Below, one piece after another: positions 20,691 through 30,208 of a DNA stretch of 64,000 bases. The DNA lies in assembly GCF_963678635.1 (NCBI RefSeq), contig NC_087069.1, positions 5,937,472-6,001,471 of the forward strand. Direction: 5' to 3'. The stretch is from Symsagittifera roscoffensis. Lineage: Eukaryota; Xenacoelomorpha; Acoela; Convolutidae. How positions within the stretch are numbered: the stretch's first letter is position 1; each line of letters opens with the position of its first letter. The translations under genes and the position numbers were made by a program. The notes beneath the pieces were generated by a model. The model did not search any database, had not been told where the DNA came from, and saw nothing but the letters and a program-made list of their open reading frames with translations.

Positions 20691-21870
20691 ATATTTAGTA
20701 TCTCAGTGAATTTTTCAACTAGGTCTGTATCTGATTCCTGTATGTTATTTATATGTGTTGTGTTTGTTTCAATTCGATTAACATATTGTAGTTTTGGATT
20801 TTCTGTTTCTTCAAGTTTCATTGTGATTTTCGCTTGCTCTAGTTTGTCTACTAGTTTTCGAAAATCTATATCTGGCTCTCAAATTGAGGAAGGATGAGAC
20901 GCTCTCTTTTTTATTGCTATTTTTCTTAATTGAGGTGTTAAGGTATCATTAAAATTTCTGTCATTTTTGTGTTTTGTAGTCATGTGTATTGAGTGAATAT
21001 GCTTTTCGAACTAGTGTTTCGATACGTACTGCTAATTGTTTGATGGTTTCATTTGGTAATCTGCGAATTTCATTACATAAAACTCTTTGGTGTTGTTTAT
21101 TTCTTTCGGAGTCAAAAAAATTTTGAAAATTCTTGTGTAAATCTTTTCCAGTCTGATTTTATTCCTATAGGTAATACTGAAAACCATTTTTGAGCTGCGC
21201 CATCTAAGGTTGTTTGTATCAATGCTGTGCGTCTATGTATCCAATTTTGATGTAGTGGCGTATTAATTGGTTCAGGTCCTATATTTAAAGTTAAATTAGC
21301 TGTTACTGCATTTAAATAATCTTCTACAGAATATTCAGGATCTGTACCTGTAAATACCATCAGTGGTTTATTTGATGTTATTGATGATCCACCCATGAGG
21401 TATGGATTCATTGTCATTTGTAGTGATTCTGCGGCATTTGGCATTTGCGAAAAATTTGAAAGGTGATTTTTTGTTATTTCGTGTTGCTGAAGATAATATG
21501 GAAGTGGTATTTCATTTTGCATTTGAGTTGGTTGATACGAGTGCATAGTCATTGGGTTTTGTGGTTGCATCGGTTGAAAAGATTGTGTATTAGTTGGATT
21601 TGGCATATGTATTGGTTGTTGATTTCGTGTATCTGTTTGGAGAAAAAATTCTATTATATATATGAGGTCTTCGCGATCCTTGTTTGCGATTTTATTTGGT
21701 ATATGGTGCAAAAAAGTCTGGTTGTAAATAATCATCATCAGATGATAAGTAATCCGTATGATGAGGTGCTTGCTTCTTATTTTCATTTTGTTGAAAGAAT
21801 GGGTAATTTTCACTATGATCCTTTGGAGGATGTGAATTAGTTCGGAAATTTACTGAGTTGGTTGTTGTCA
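20552..21870 (-). pseudogene. gag (CA): Gag capsid region (retrotransposon gag domain)
   Basis: The 233-codon frame at 21112-21813 starts with Pro/Gln/Met-rich sequence (PNPTNTQSFQPMQPQNPM), then FTGTDPEYSVEDYLNAV, AAQKWFSVLP and KRFTQEFSKFF, the usual Gag capsid signature of Ty3/gypsy. Continuation frames down to 20552 carry LCNEIRRLPNETIKQLAVR and FRKLVDKLEQA, the CA carboxyl helices. Frameshifts lie near 21.70, 21.12 and 20.98 kb and a TGA near 20.88 kb. It would assemble the cytoplasmic particle. Confidence 0.82.
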
Positions 21871-23156
21871 TTGGGTTATCCCAATAGTGAGAACATACAT
21901 GAAAATTATTTTTTCGTGGGGGTAGTTTGTTTTTGACGAATGTGCATAATTATAATTGTGTTCTGCAAAAGTGTTTCTTTTGAACGTTTTTCGTGGTTTT
22001 GATGGTACTGTCATGGGTCTATATGTTTGATAATCCATATATGAATATTTTGGAGCAACCGAAGGTTTAACGGTTGATTGTAAGGTTACTTGTGCCAGTG
22101 AATTATTTGTATTTCTTGGTGTTGTTAAATTTGGATGTATTGGTGAAATACTTTGTTGTGTAGTTGTTGTTGTTTGGACAATTTCTTCATTTATGAAGTG
22201 TGATGGTGTTTGAATATCTTGTTGTGTAAGATTTCAGTTCCATTAAGGTTTTCATTGTGTATGACGATTGAATTTAAACTGCTATTTCGTGTATCAGGTA
22301 AAAATGTATTGTAGTTTAATGGTGTTGCATCAATGGTTAGTGGTACTACTTTTACATAATCTCTGTGGTAAGAAGATATTGTACTTATTGCTTGACTTGA
22401 AATAGATTGTGGGATATTTATAAATGTAGGATGAGACCATTCAGGGTACCAAACGTAGTCTGATTGTTCTGTAATGGCAGTATCATCATTTGGATTTTGA
22501 GGTCTGAAATTTTTTCTTGCTTGTGAAATTAAGTCTAAATTATGTGTGAAATAATCTATTATAAACCATGCCAAAATGTTTTGTAAGTCAAGTTTTGTGT
22601 GTTGTGAAACATCGTCTGTAGTGAAATTTTCTTTGATTATATGTAGAAAAGTTGAAAATAAAGAGATTTCATGTGGTACTTTTGTATGTTTGGATGTTTC
22701 CGTTGGTGAGATACTTTGAAATTCTGTTTTTTCTACTATAGAAATATAGGTATATATTATTGCAAAAACTTCGTTAGTGAATATCGAGTTTGCTCTTTGT
22801 GAATTATGATATTGTATGCTTTTGATATATTCTAAGAATACTTTTGAAAGTTCTAATTCAAGATCATCTGTTTGAATTACGTATTTACGATGATTCGTAT
22901 ATGGTGTGCTGAATTCTATGGTGTAGATTCCATATTGTTGTGTTAAGTTACATATAACTTTCAAATAATGTTCAATAATTTTTCTTTTGATTTTTACATC
23001 TGGGAATTCTGCTTTGCATGGACTGATTCCGGGCTCAAACAAATTTACGAGTAAATTCTTGAAAAAATCATGTTGCCCTCTATTATCGGGTGCATCTATG
23101 AGGAAGGGGTAAACCTCTTCGTCATCTGGACTATCGTCACTTTGAGTATGGCTCAT
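21840..23156 (-). pseudogene. ORF2, large protein upstream of Gag capsid
   Basis: ATG at 23154-23156 opens a 321-codon frame (MSHTQSDDSPDDEEVYPFLI) to 22191. Coding character continues after a single-base shift near 22.23 kb (HFINEEIVQTTTTTQQ) down to about 21.85 kb, joining the gag region. The first ~230 residues look helical and globular (LLVNLFEPG, DLELELSKVFLEYIKSI, LDLQNILAWFIIDYF), followed by a Thr/Pro-rich linker. It could be a matrix-like Gag amino terminus or a separate protein; no family recognised. Its ATG overlaps the ORF1 stop by four bases. Confidence 0.6.
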
Positions 23157-23164
23157 TTTTTTTG
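23153..23164 (-). promoter_or_regulatory. Candidate -1 slippery site / ATGA stop-start overlap
   Basis: Minus strand reads C, eight A, then TGAGC. In the ORF1 frame this is CAA AAA AAA TGA. A -1 slip on A AAA AAA gives ATG AGC CAT, exactly the ORF2 frame. Confidence 0.45.
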
Positions 23165-23530
23165 TTTGATGACTGTTAATATATAACTATCGATGTGTCT
23201 AATTGGTTGATTCCGATTATACAAGTGTACTGGTTTGTGTTTGTATTGCCTTTTTATTCTTCTTTTCCCTCTTTTTGATGAATTCGAAGTTGTTTCTGAA
23301 TCGGAAAAATATAATTGATCGTGAATGGGACATTTTTTATCAATTGATTCTTTTAATTTGTATAGTTCATCTAAATTGTTGGCTTCTGATTCTGAAAATG
23401 CGTTTCTATTTTTTGAAAATCTTTTTCGTGTGATTTTTCTTTTTTTTTGTTTGTCGTTTTGTTCTAATGTATCCAACTGTTTGTGTATGAGGTGTGATGA
23501 CAAGATCGTGTTTTTTGCTATCTTTCTCAC
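23153..23530 (-). CDS. ORF1, 125-aa basic protein
   Basis: An intact frame from ATG at 23530 to TGA at 23153. It is Lys/Arg-rich with two clusters (KKRKITRKRFSKNR and KRGKRRIKRQYKHK) suitable for nuclear localisation or RNA binding, separated by an acidic stretch and SDSETTSNSSK. No zinc or TM motif. First ORF after the 1.2 kb leader. It ends in CAA AAA AAA TGA with the next ATG inside the stop, so a -1 slip or re-initiation would feed ORF2. Function unknown; a nucleic-acid-binding accessory or the start of a Gag precursor are the obvious options. Confidence 0.6.
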   Translation of the reverse strand: MRKIAKNTILSSHLIHKQLDTLEQNDKQKKRKITRKRFSKNRNAFSESEANNLDELYKLKESIDKKCPIHDQLYFSDSETTSNSSKRGKRRIKRQYKHKPVHLYNRNQPIRHIDSYILTVIKQKK

Positions 23531-24744
23531 AGTTGTGTAAAACGATTGTTTGTTTATTTCCTAGATTTTTGAATGACATAAGGTTTAGGATGAGGGATGC
23601 AAAAAGTTGTTAGGTATTTCTATTTTCTTAGACTGTTAGTCCTTACAATTTTTTGGTTAGCATAACCTGGGTCTTTTTATTTAGGGTTGGAGAGAAAAGT
23701 ATATCAATTCCGAGGAATGATTTTTAACTTTCTCGTGGCTAGTCTAAGTTAAGTTTTTAATATACTTAATCTTACTTAGGGGTAGTGATTGTGTTCAAGG
23801 GTTGGAGAATAGTAAATCGATCCACAAGGTTCAGGTATAATTAGAACGCAAGTAGTTTGTTAGGTACTATTTTAAACTTACTAAGTCTAAGATTTATCCT
23901 GGGTCTGGTAAGAGGAGGGTTCAAGTGAAGGATGAATAACCGAAGTTCTTCACTGTTTATCTTAATTTGAATGGTTAGTTTTATTTAAAAATTTCTATTA
24001 GTCTTGGGTCTTTTGAAAGGGTTGGATAGTGAATCGACGTTTGAGGTCGTTAGACACTTGTTAAGTGTATGGGGGAGATCAAAATTTTTCTTTTTGGTCC
24101 AAGGATAGGCCTTGATGATCAGGTTTTAAAATTAAGTGAATTTAAGTTTAATTTGGTTTAAATTTATTTAAGAAAAAGATTTAGTATTTTAATGATATTA
24201 GTGAGTTTATGATTGCTGTTATGTTTAGGTGATGAAGCTGGGACAACAGATGATTTTATGATTTTTAACAATTTATTGTCATGCTACTAAATTTTATTTT
24301 CATTTTCAATAAATATTTTTCAAACATGTTTTATATAAGACTGCAGAAATTAAGAAAACGATCTGAGATCTTTTTATCAATCGTTATTGTATATTAATAA
24401 TTTTGTTTAGCGCCTGAAATGATCATGAAGATTGACTATAAAATTTTATGTTTGCAGATGAAAATCTAAATTCATTGCTAATAAGATTCTAAATATAAAA
24501 ATTTGTGTTGGCTTTTGCCGTACGATCATAAAACGATCATAAATTTCTACTTTGTCGTATGTCGTCTCTTGTTCGAGGTCTTCTTCCAATTCCGGGTAGT
24601 TCTATTATCGTTCGGAATATCGGCTCTGATCTATTGAGTCGTAGAGACATTTCGATTAAATTATTATCGTATAACATTTTGAAAACGTTTTGTCTAAATT
24701 CTAATCTATTTTTGGTTAATTCTAAGCTATTAAGGTCTTATTCG
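23531..24744 (-). other. 5' leader of the giant element
   Basis: A 1.2 kb untranslated leader. Three loosely repeated blocks with GGGTTGGA followed by an AGT(A)AATCGA-like word occur near 23.68, 23.80 and 24.02 kb and could belong to packaging structure. No ORF with coding character. Confidence 0.5.
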
Positions 24745-24762
24745 AGACTTATGGTCGCACCA
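24745..24762 (-). other. tRNA primer-binding site
   Basis: Two bases inside the 5' LTR the minus strand reads TGGTGCGACCATAAGTCT. TGG is the obligatory complement of tRNA CCA. On the plus strand the upstream bases TTCGAGA look like a T-loop, so complementarity may extend beyond 18 nt. I cannot name the tRNA. Confidence 0.65.
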
Positions 24763-24764
24763 GA

Positions 24765-25174
24765 TGAGTTATTTCTAATGTGGTTAACTCATAGAGTTTT
24801 TTCGGATAGGGTACACCGTCTGCTCGTCACGCTATCTTATTTTCGGCCGGATAGATTCGTGCAACTTCTTAGTCTAATACCGATCCTAATCTTACTCTTA
24901 TACTTTCTAGTCTCAGGATGTTTAACTAGTCTCTGCTAGGCTCAATAGATCTAGGGTATACTGGTTTGTTGCGGCTGCTGAAGTTCTCTTGGAGAGACAA
25001 CTAATTTCTAAGTTAAATTCAAATCTCTCTGGTGCTGAAATTACAAGTAATTTCAGCACTTACAAATAAGTGGGTTGTTAGTTAGATGGATCATGATTGG
25101 TCAATATGAAATACTTTACAGTGGTAAAATATCTAATTTATCCAATCATAAAATATAGTTTAGATCAGGTTCCA
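24765..25174 (-). repeat. 5' LTR of the giant element
   Basis: Partner of 6340-6750; begins TGGAACC and ends ACTCA in element orientation. It should hold the promoter. I could not place a TATA box with confidence. Confidence 0.93.
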
Positions 25175-25244
25175 GTTATACGCAGACATAGAGTATGCAG
25201 CCAACTTTCAACTGTGCAATAGATAATTCTTCTAAAATCGTCCA

Positions 25245-25480
25245 TCGCAAAAAAAGGACTGCACATATCAGGGCGAAGTCCAATTTGTTCCGACTGCCTT
25301 TTAAAGTTTATGAAATCGTGATCATTTTGAAACTAAAAGTTTATGAAAACCTCAAAAAAATTACGCACATTTTAGAAATTTGTTTGAAAACTGCCCCCTT
25401 TACCCAAAAAGTACAGAATGGGTTCTTTTCCAATCCACCTCAAATCATAATTTCAATTTGTAAAACTATGTTGGCACTGC
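25245..25480 (+). repeat. TGTTCCGACT-family fragment
   Basis: GACTGC...CAGGGCGAAGTCC...TGTTCCGACTGCC followed by a diverged interior; only the left part of the repeat is present. Confidence 0.45.
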
Positions 25481-25575
25481 CATAAGGCAAATAAAACTTC
25501 GCTTGTCGGTTGGATAAAATAACTCCTGTGATCAGATTTGCTTTCCATGCCTTACATCGTAACGGCGCACAGACA

Positions 25576-25931
25576 ATTCGGCCAAAGACAATTCAGCCAA
25601 TTTGAAACTCAGACAATTCAGCCAAAAGTATACAGACAGTTCAGCCTGAGACAATTCAGCCAGTTTTACAAAACGCTTGATTTGACAGAAAAAAAATCGG
25701 AATTGGAGTTATTTCTCGGTTTAAGGTCGCCGGTGGGCGCGCTACGCGCGCGTCGCCGCTTTGCGGCGATAACCGGCTCTTAATTTCGTATAGAGTCCTT
25801 GCAAATTCGCAACACGTTGGCGCGACTGCGGCAGTCACTATTATTGGCTGAATTGTCTCTGGCTGAATTTTCTGCATACTTTTGGCTGAATTGTCTAAAT
25901 TTCAAATCGGCTGAATTGTCTTTGGCCGAAT
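25576..25931. repeat. Fold-back element with tandem GACAATTCAGCC termini and GC-rich centre
   Basis: Left arm (25576-25667) holds four copies of GACAATTCAGCC or a one-base variant. The right arm (25845-25931) holds the reverse complement in matching order, including the spacer AAAAGTATA/TACTTTTGG. The centre (about 25727-25782) is GC-rich with nested palindromes GCGCGC-TAC-GCGCGC, CGCCGC-TTT-GCGGCG and GCCGGT...ACCGGC. Non-coding. Probably a non-autonomous inverted-repeat transposon. Confidence 0.75.
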
Positions 25932-26059
25932 CAAGAACTGAATTTTGATCAAAAAAATACATCAGAAATAAGAAATTTTAAGAAAGCCATTGCTTCATTC
26001 AAATATTTCAAAAAGATATTCTTCCCATATACTTAAATTAGAAGTCATATAGTTCTGAT

Positions 26060-26271
26060 TCTTTTACACTTTCTTCCAACCTTTCCATTTCATTTTTGAA
26101 AAACTAATTTAAGGTTGTCAAAAAGCAATGAAATTTAGCATATGAACATACTAACAATTATGAACACATCGTTATTTGTATATTAGATCATCACATTGCG
26201 CGTTTAGCAATAATCACCCATACATCAATTAAAAATTGGAAAACTCGAAAGGTGGGGGGAGTAGAAAAGAG
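26060..26271. repeat. GGCTC MITE, subfamily 2, degenerate
   Basis: Interior resembles 28448-28661 (AAGGTTGTCA-AAAGCAATGAAA); ends GGGGGGAGTAGAAAAGAGCC. Confidence 0.5.
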
Positions 26272-26530
26272 CCATATTTTTCAACTGCATCAAAAAAAGT
26301 ATGTTCGGTACGGTCTTAGAACGAGTTCTAAATACCCACTTACGCGTTAATAGCTTGTAACATAACGAGATTAGTTATCGGTCAATTGGCAATCGTTAAA
26401 TTCCCATACTCTTACGAAAAACAATCAAAAGTAAAAGATCTTTTTGATATAGACCTCAGGACAAGAAAACTTTTCGGATGATATAAACAAATACCAAAAA
26501 CACCAACGTTAAAAAGACTTTTCAGTATTG

Positions 26531-26733
26531 GGCTCTTTTTCCTTCCCCCCCCCACCCCACCTCACTCAAACATGAGTTTTATGTTTTATGGTCTAACGAG
26601 TGCTTTTACAAGGTGTTTATGAAGACAAAATATGTTTGCCATGGCATAATCAGTCTGCATGACAATCGATCAAAGTGAACAGTAACTTCAAATATAAAAA
26701 TTTGCAGGTGGGGGGGGGGGAGGAAAAAGAGCC
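26531..26733. repeat. GGCTC MITE, subfamily 1, with 8-bp target duplication
   Basis: GGCTCTTTTTCC...GGAAAAAGAGCC with imperfect inverted ends carrying C and G tracts. It is flanked by CAGTATTG on both sides, an exact 8-bp target duplication. Confidence 0.85.
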
Positions 26734-27027
26734 CAGTATTGTATTTGAAAGGGAGGGGGAACTGGAAAAGAGCCAAAACTCTAAACTTTTCCAGGGATAA
26801 AACCATCCGAGTACATGTTTTTTGTCATTTTCTTCAAAATTGGGAACAAAAAATGAAGCACGTGTGTTAATTAACTTAAAAGTCACTAAAAATCACTAAA
26901 AAGTCACTCTGTCTTATACTGGAGAAAAAGTAACGCAACAAGAAAATTAAAAAAAAAAAACAAGAAAAAATCCAAATTAATTAAATTGAGTGTTTGAAAT
27001 TATTTGAAAGTAAATTTTCGAAAACTT

Positions 27028-27173
27028 GGCTCTTCTTCCTTTCCCCCCACAAGCAAATTTTTATATATGAAATTCCTGTTCACTTTGCCTTGTATTTAAT
27101 TAACCTTGTAAAACCACTCGTTAGACCATAAAATTCATGTTTGAGTGAGGTGGGGGGAAAAGGTAAAAGAGTC
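27028..27173. repeat. GGCTC MITE, subfamily 1, internally deleted
   Basis: GGCTCTTCTTCC...AAAAGAGTC, shorter than the usual 200 bp. Flanks GAAAACTT and TAAAACTT match at seven of eight bases. Confidence 0.7.
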
Positions 27174-27310
27174 TAAAACTTAAACTATTATTTGAATGCA
27201 ATAAAGGTCTTCGTAGTTTAATTCAGGTTTTTCTCTTCAGTTGGAACAAAAAATTATTATCCAAAAAAATAAATCGCTCTTTTAAAAAACCAATCCAAAA
27301 CTTTATACGG

Positions 27311-27373
27311 CTCTTCCCCCCCCCCCCCCCCCCCCCCTCCCAAACATTTTTTTCTTTTTCTTTTTCCCCCCAC
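27311..27373. repeat. MITE remnant with very long C tract
   Basis: GGCTCTTC followed by an extended run of C and then T/C-rich sequence: one terminus of the GGCTC family whose homopolymer has expanded. No matching right end seen. Confidence 0.5.
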
Positions 27374-27646
27374 CTTCAATTTTATGGTTAATTGCGATAA
27401 AAACTCCCTATTGTGATGACCAAGGAGTGCTTTTTTTCAGTTTCAGTTAGTCAAACAGTTTTGATTTTCAATCGTTTTGATTTAACATACAGAAGTACAA
27501 GTTTAAGTATTATAACTTGATCTCAAAAAATCTGATTGGATTGCTTTCTTTCTCCAGTAAATAATTTCTTCCCAACAACGCAAACACAACTTTAGTTTTA
27601 AAAAAATCTCAAAAAAATAGCACAAAAGAACCAAATAAACGAAAAT

Positions 27647-27818
27647 ATGAGTAACAACGATCAAAGAGACGAGTCTCCGGTTCGGTATGAAATTGTGAGA
27701 GTAAATGGACGAGAGGTGGCAATCAAGGCTCCAAGAGTGGTGGGAAACAGAGACTACTGGTATCTGAAGTACCCTGAGCCACTGCAGAACGACTCGCCAT
27801 ACCTTCCAGTGAGGTCAG
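27647..27818 (+). CDS. Candidate first exon of an unrecognised host gene
   Basis: ATG at 27647 opens a frame with balanced codon use and a compact, charged product (SPVRYEIVRVNGREVAIKAP, then RDYWYLKYPEPLQ). A usable donor is CCA|GTGAGG near 27810. Beyond it the frame degenerates into a MITE C tract. It precedes the P/S/Q-rich exons at 34852 and 35853 on the same strand, but splice phases do not fit directly, so other exons may lie between or these may be different genes. Family unknown. Confidence 0.45.
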
Positions 27819-27899
27819 CATTTCAGCTTTGCAATCTACAGTTCACTCCCCCCCCCCCTCCTCAACTCCCACAATCATCAACTTTATGGTGCTAATCGC

Positions 27900-28235
27900 A
27901 AGGATAGTTACAGTTGTAGAACTGATAATGCGTTTTGGCTCTTTTTCATCCCCCCATCTCAAATATGGATAGAGGCGGATTTAGTGAAAGGGAGGGGGGT
28001 GGAGTGCTTAGGCTTACGCTCCGTCTCATATCAGGGATTCGACCCTCTGCCGACCCAAAGAGTCCCCCTTTGAACTCTTTTGAGATATCTATTTTTGACT
28101 GACTGACCCTAGAATGTTTCTAAAGGCGCCTTCGACACGACAAAATACAAATTTTAAGGAGGGAGCGCGGGCCGAAAAAACGCGACTTTTTGGTAAACAC
28201 TTTCAAAAAGTGGCTAAAAAGCTATTTATAACCTG
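27900..28235. other. No gene; MITE debris
   Basis: Half-MITE sequence (GGCTCTTTTTCATCCCCCCATCTC near 27935) and short open frames without coding character. Confidence 0.35.
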
Positions 28236-28435
28236 GGCTTTTTTTTCTTTCCCCCCTACCTGCAAATTTTTATATTTAAAGTTACTGTTCGCTTCTTCCG
28301 ATTGTCATGAAAATTGACATGAAGACTAATTAGGCTATGAAAAACATATTTGTTCTTTATGATTAACCTCGTAAAACCACTCAATAGAGCATAAAATTCA
28401 TGTTTGAGTGAGGTGGGGGAAAAGGAAAAAGAGCC
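28236..28435. repeat. GGCTC MITE, subfamily 1, with 8-bp target duplication
   Basis: Full-length 200-bp copy flanked by ATAACCTG on both sides (exact 8-bp duplication). Confidence 0.85.
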
Positions 28436-28447
28436 ATAACCTGTTTT

Positions 28448-28661
28448 GGCTCTTTTCCATTTCCCCCACCCCTTTCAAATTCAATACTGAAAAGTCTATT
28501 TAATGTTGTCATAATGCAATGAAAATTGGTGGGACAAATCGACAATTCTGAACAGATTTATTCTTCATACTGTACAGCGTAACATCACGAATTTAGCCGT
28601 AGTAACCCGTAAAACAAACATAAAACTCGGTGTTTTGAAAAGGGGGAACTGGAAAAGAGCC
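28448..28661. repeat. GGCTC MITE, subfamily 2
   Basis: GGCTCTTTTCC-AT-TTCCCCC...GGGGGAACTGGAAAAGAGCC, interior distinct from subfamily 1. Flanks CCTGTTTT and CTTGTTTT match at seven of eight bases. Confidence 0.8.
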
Positions 28662-28716
28662 CTTGTTTTTCAAAACTTTTGCCAAAATAGGGTCTTTGTA
28701 GTGCTTTTGGAGAGCT

Positions 28717-28902
28717 CGGAGCTTCTCTTTCCCCAACCTTCCCCCCACCTCACATAAACTTCAGTTTTATAGTGTAACAAGTGGTTTTACAAGGTTAAGT
28801 ATGAAGACCAATTATGTTTGTCATGGCCTAATCATTCCACATGCATAATTTTGTTACAATCGAAAAGGTGAAAAAAAATTATGGGGGGGTGATTGAAAAG
28901 TG
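28717..28902. repeat. GGCTC MITE, subfamily 1, degenerate
   Basis: Interior CACCTCACATAAACTTCAGTTTTATAGTGTAACAAGTGG-like core and a weak right end (GGGGGGGTGATTGAAAAG). Confidence 0.55.
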
Positions 28903-29190
28903 CCCATGAAAAACATTTTTAGTCCTGATACTTATTCTGGTAAAACCTCTCGTTACACCATGATGTTCTCTTTACACCATGATGGCGGAGGAAGGAAAAA
29001 AGTGAGGTGGGAGATGTGAGGTGCGAGGCGGGGGGGGGGGAAGAGAAGAGTTCCAAACTTGGATATTCGAAAAAAAGGTATTGATGTTTACGTGAGGTAG
29101 AAACAAGAAAATCTCTTCTCAATGTGAAGAAAGAAAGAGAACCTAATCAACTGATTTACGCACCAACTGCTTTAAATAATTTTCATATGG
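28903..29190. other. No gene; repeat-derived
   Basis: G-rich MITE-like stretch (28982-29045) with a long G tract. Open frames translate repeat sequence. Confidence 0.35.
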
Positions 29191-29194
29191 AAGA

Positions 29195-29290
29195 TACTTC
29201 GGCGAATTCTAGCACAGAGGTTACATCTGAGAGTCTGCGATCGAAAGATTGTGGATTCGAACTTCATAGCTATCGGTAGGGCTGATTGGT
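29195..29290 (+). repeat. tRNA-derived SINE-like or decayed tRNA sequence
   Basis: TAGCACAGAGGTTAC resembles a pol III A box, and about 45 bases later GGATTCGAACTTC resembles the B box (GGTTCGANTCC). The cloverleaf does not close cleanly and no CCA-type end is seen, so it is not an active tRNA gene. Confidence 0.35.
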
Positions 29291-29508
29291 GTGGAGTAGT
29301 TGAAGCCCTGCGCTTGAAACGTCCAAGTGACCATCTACGTGCCTAAATCCTAACCGCTTCCTATTTACGGAATGAAGAGCTCAGTCATACCCGCCCTTAC
29401 AAATCAAGAGACTAAGGGGTTCAAGGTCAAGAGACCGAGGGGCAACTGCTCCACATGCAACAACATTTTTAACAATACAAACAAATGGGTTTCCTGTTTA
29501 ATTTTCCT

Positions 29509-29902
29509 GGCTCTATCCCCCCTCCCCCATCTCATCAATAATCACCAATTTTATGGTGTAACGAGGGGTTTCACAAGGTTCAACGGCTCTTTTTCCTTTT
29601 CCCACCACCTGCAAACTTTTCTATTTAAAATTACTGTTCACATTTCCGATTGCCATGAAAAATGATATGCAGACTGCTTAGGTCATGACAAACATACTTG
29701 ATTTTCATAATTAACTCTGTAAAAGTACTCGTTAGACCATAAAATGATGCTTTTGTGAGGTGGGAGGAGGAAGGAAAAAGAGCCGGTTCAACATGAAGAC
29801 CAAATATGTTTTTCATGGGCTCTTTGTCCTTTTCCCCGCACCTTTCACGACCATCAAATTTGTGGTGTACCGAGTGATTCTACAAGGTTGAATATGTTTT
29901 TG
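29509..29902. repeat. Older GGCTC MITE interrupted by a younger copy
   Basis: GGCTCTATCCCCC...TTTCACAAGGTTCAAC continues after the nested copy as GGTTCAACATGAAGACCAAATATG, the expected next part of the core; its right part is then scrambled with another half copy (29816 onward). Confidence 0.65.
29585..29784. repeat. GGCTC MITE nested in another copy, 8-bp target duplication
   Basis: Full 200-bp copy flanked by GGTTCAAC on both sides (29577-29584 and 29785-29792). The duplicated target is part of the MITE core, so this shows insertion of one family member into another. Confidence 0.88.
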
Positions 29903-30102
29903 GGCTCTTTTTCATTCCCCCCCCACCTGCAAATTTTTATATTTGAAGTTACTGTTAACTATGTTCGATTGTTATAAAAATTAACAGGCAGACTATTTAG
30001 GCCATGACCAACACATTTAGTCTTCATAATTTACCTTGTAGAACCACTCGTTAGACCATAAAATTCATGTTTAAGTGAGGTGGGGGAAAAGGAAAAAGAG
30101 CC
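29903..30102. repeat. GGCTC MITE, subfamily 1
   Basis: Full-length copy, GGCTCTTTTTCATTCCC...GGGGGAAAAGGAAAAAGAGCC. Flanking 8-mers do not match, so a flank may be rearranged. Confidence 0.78.
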
Positions 30103-30208
30103 CACAAATGATATAACGTTTCAACGATGATAATCTTAAAAAATTGAACTTTTAAATTATCAGACCTTGATCAAGGCATAAATAGACACGCCATAAAAAA
30201 GAAGTGAG

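Larger units (their letters stand above)
6340..25174 (-). mobile_element. Giant env-bearing Ty3/gypsy LTR element, 18.8 kb, degraded
   Basis: Bounded by two near-identical direct repeats (6340-6750 and 24765-25174) that begin TG and end CA, and flanked outside by GTTA (6336-6339 and 25175-25178), a 4-bp target duplication typical of Ty3/gypsy insertion. All recognisable coding lies on the minus strand: ORF1, ORF2, gag with CCHC knuckle, DSG protease, RT, RNase H, HHCC/DD35E integrase with GPY/F end, multi-TM/PST-rich region, class III-like glycoprotein, then a ~600-codon ORF. Many single-base frameshifts and in-frame stops (for example 9209, 10861, 16012, 16033, 16372, 16843, 18321, 19610) make this copy inactive. 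Roughly nine differences between the LTRs, counted by eye, suggest a fairly recent insertion. Usual Ty3/gypsy elements are 5-9 kb, so this is about twice the normal size. Confidence 0.93.

Noticed and set aside
15085-21111. Alternative genetic code in the giant element (TAA read as Gln, TGA as Trp), suggesting transfer from a ciliate-like host
   Set aside because: Some in-frame TAA and TGA fall where Gln or Trp would be plausible, but others (near 20.88 kb, 17416) do not, and single-base frameshifts are scattered throughout. Ordinary C-to-T decay of CAA, CGA and TGG gives the same picture.
6340-25174. Maverick/Polinton or giant-virus-like integration, because of the size and viral glycoprotein
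   Set aside because: No protein-primed polymerase, ATPase or double-jelly-roll capsid, no long TIRs. The boundaries are LTRs with PBS and the integrase is gypsy-type.
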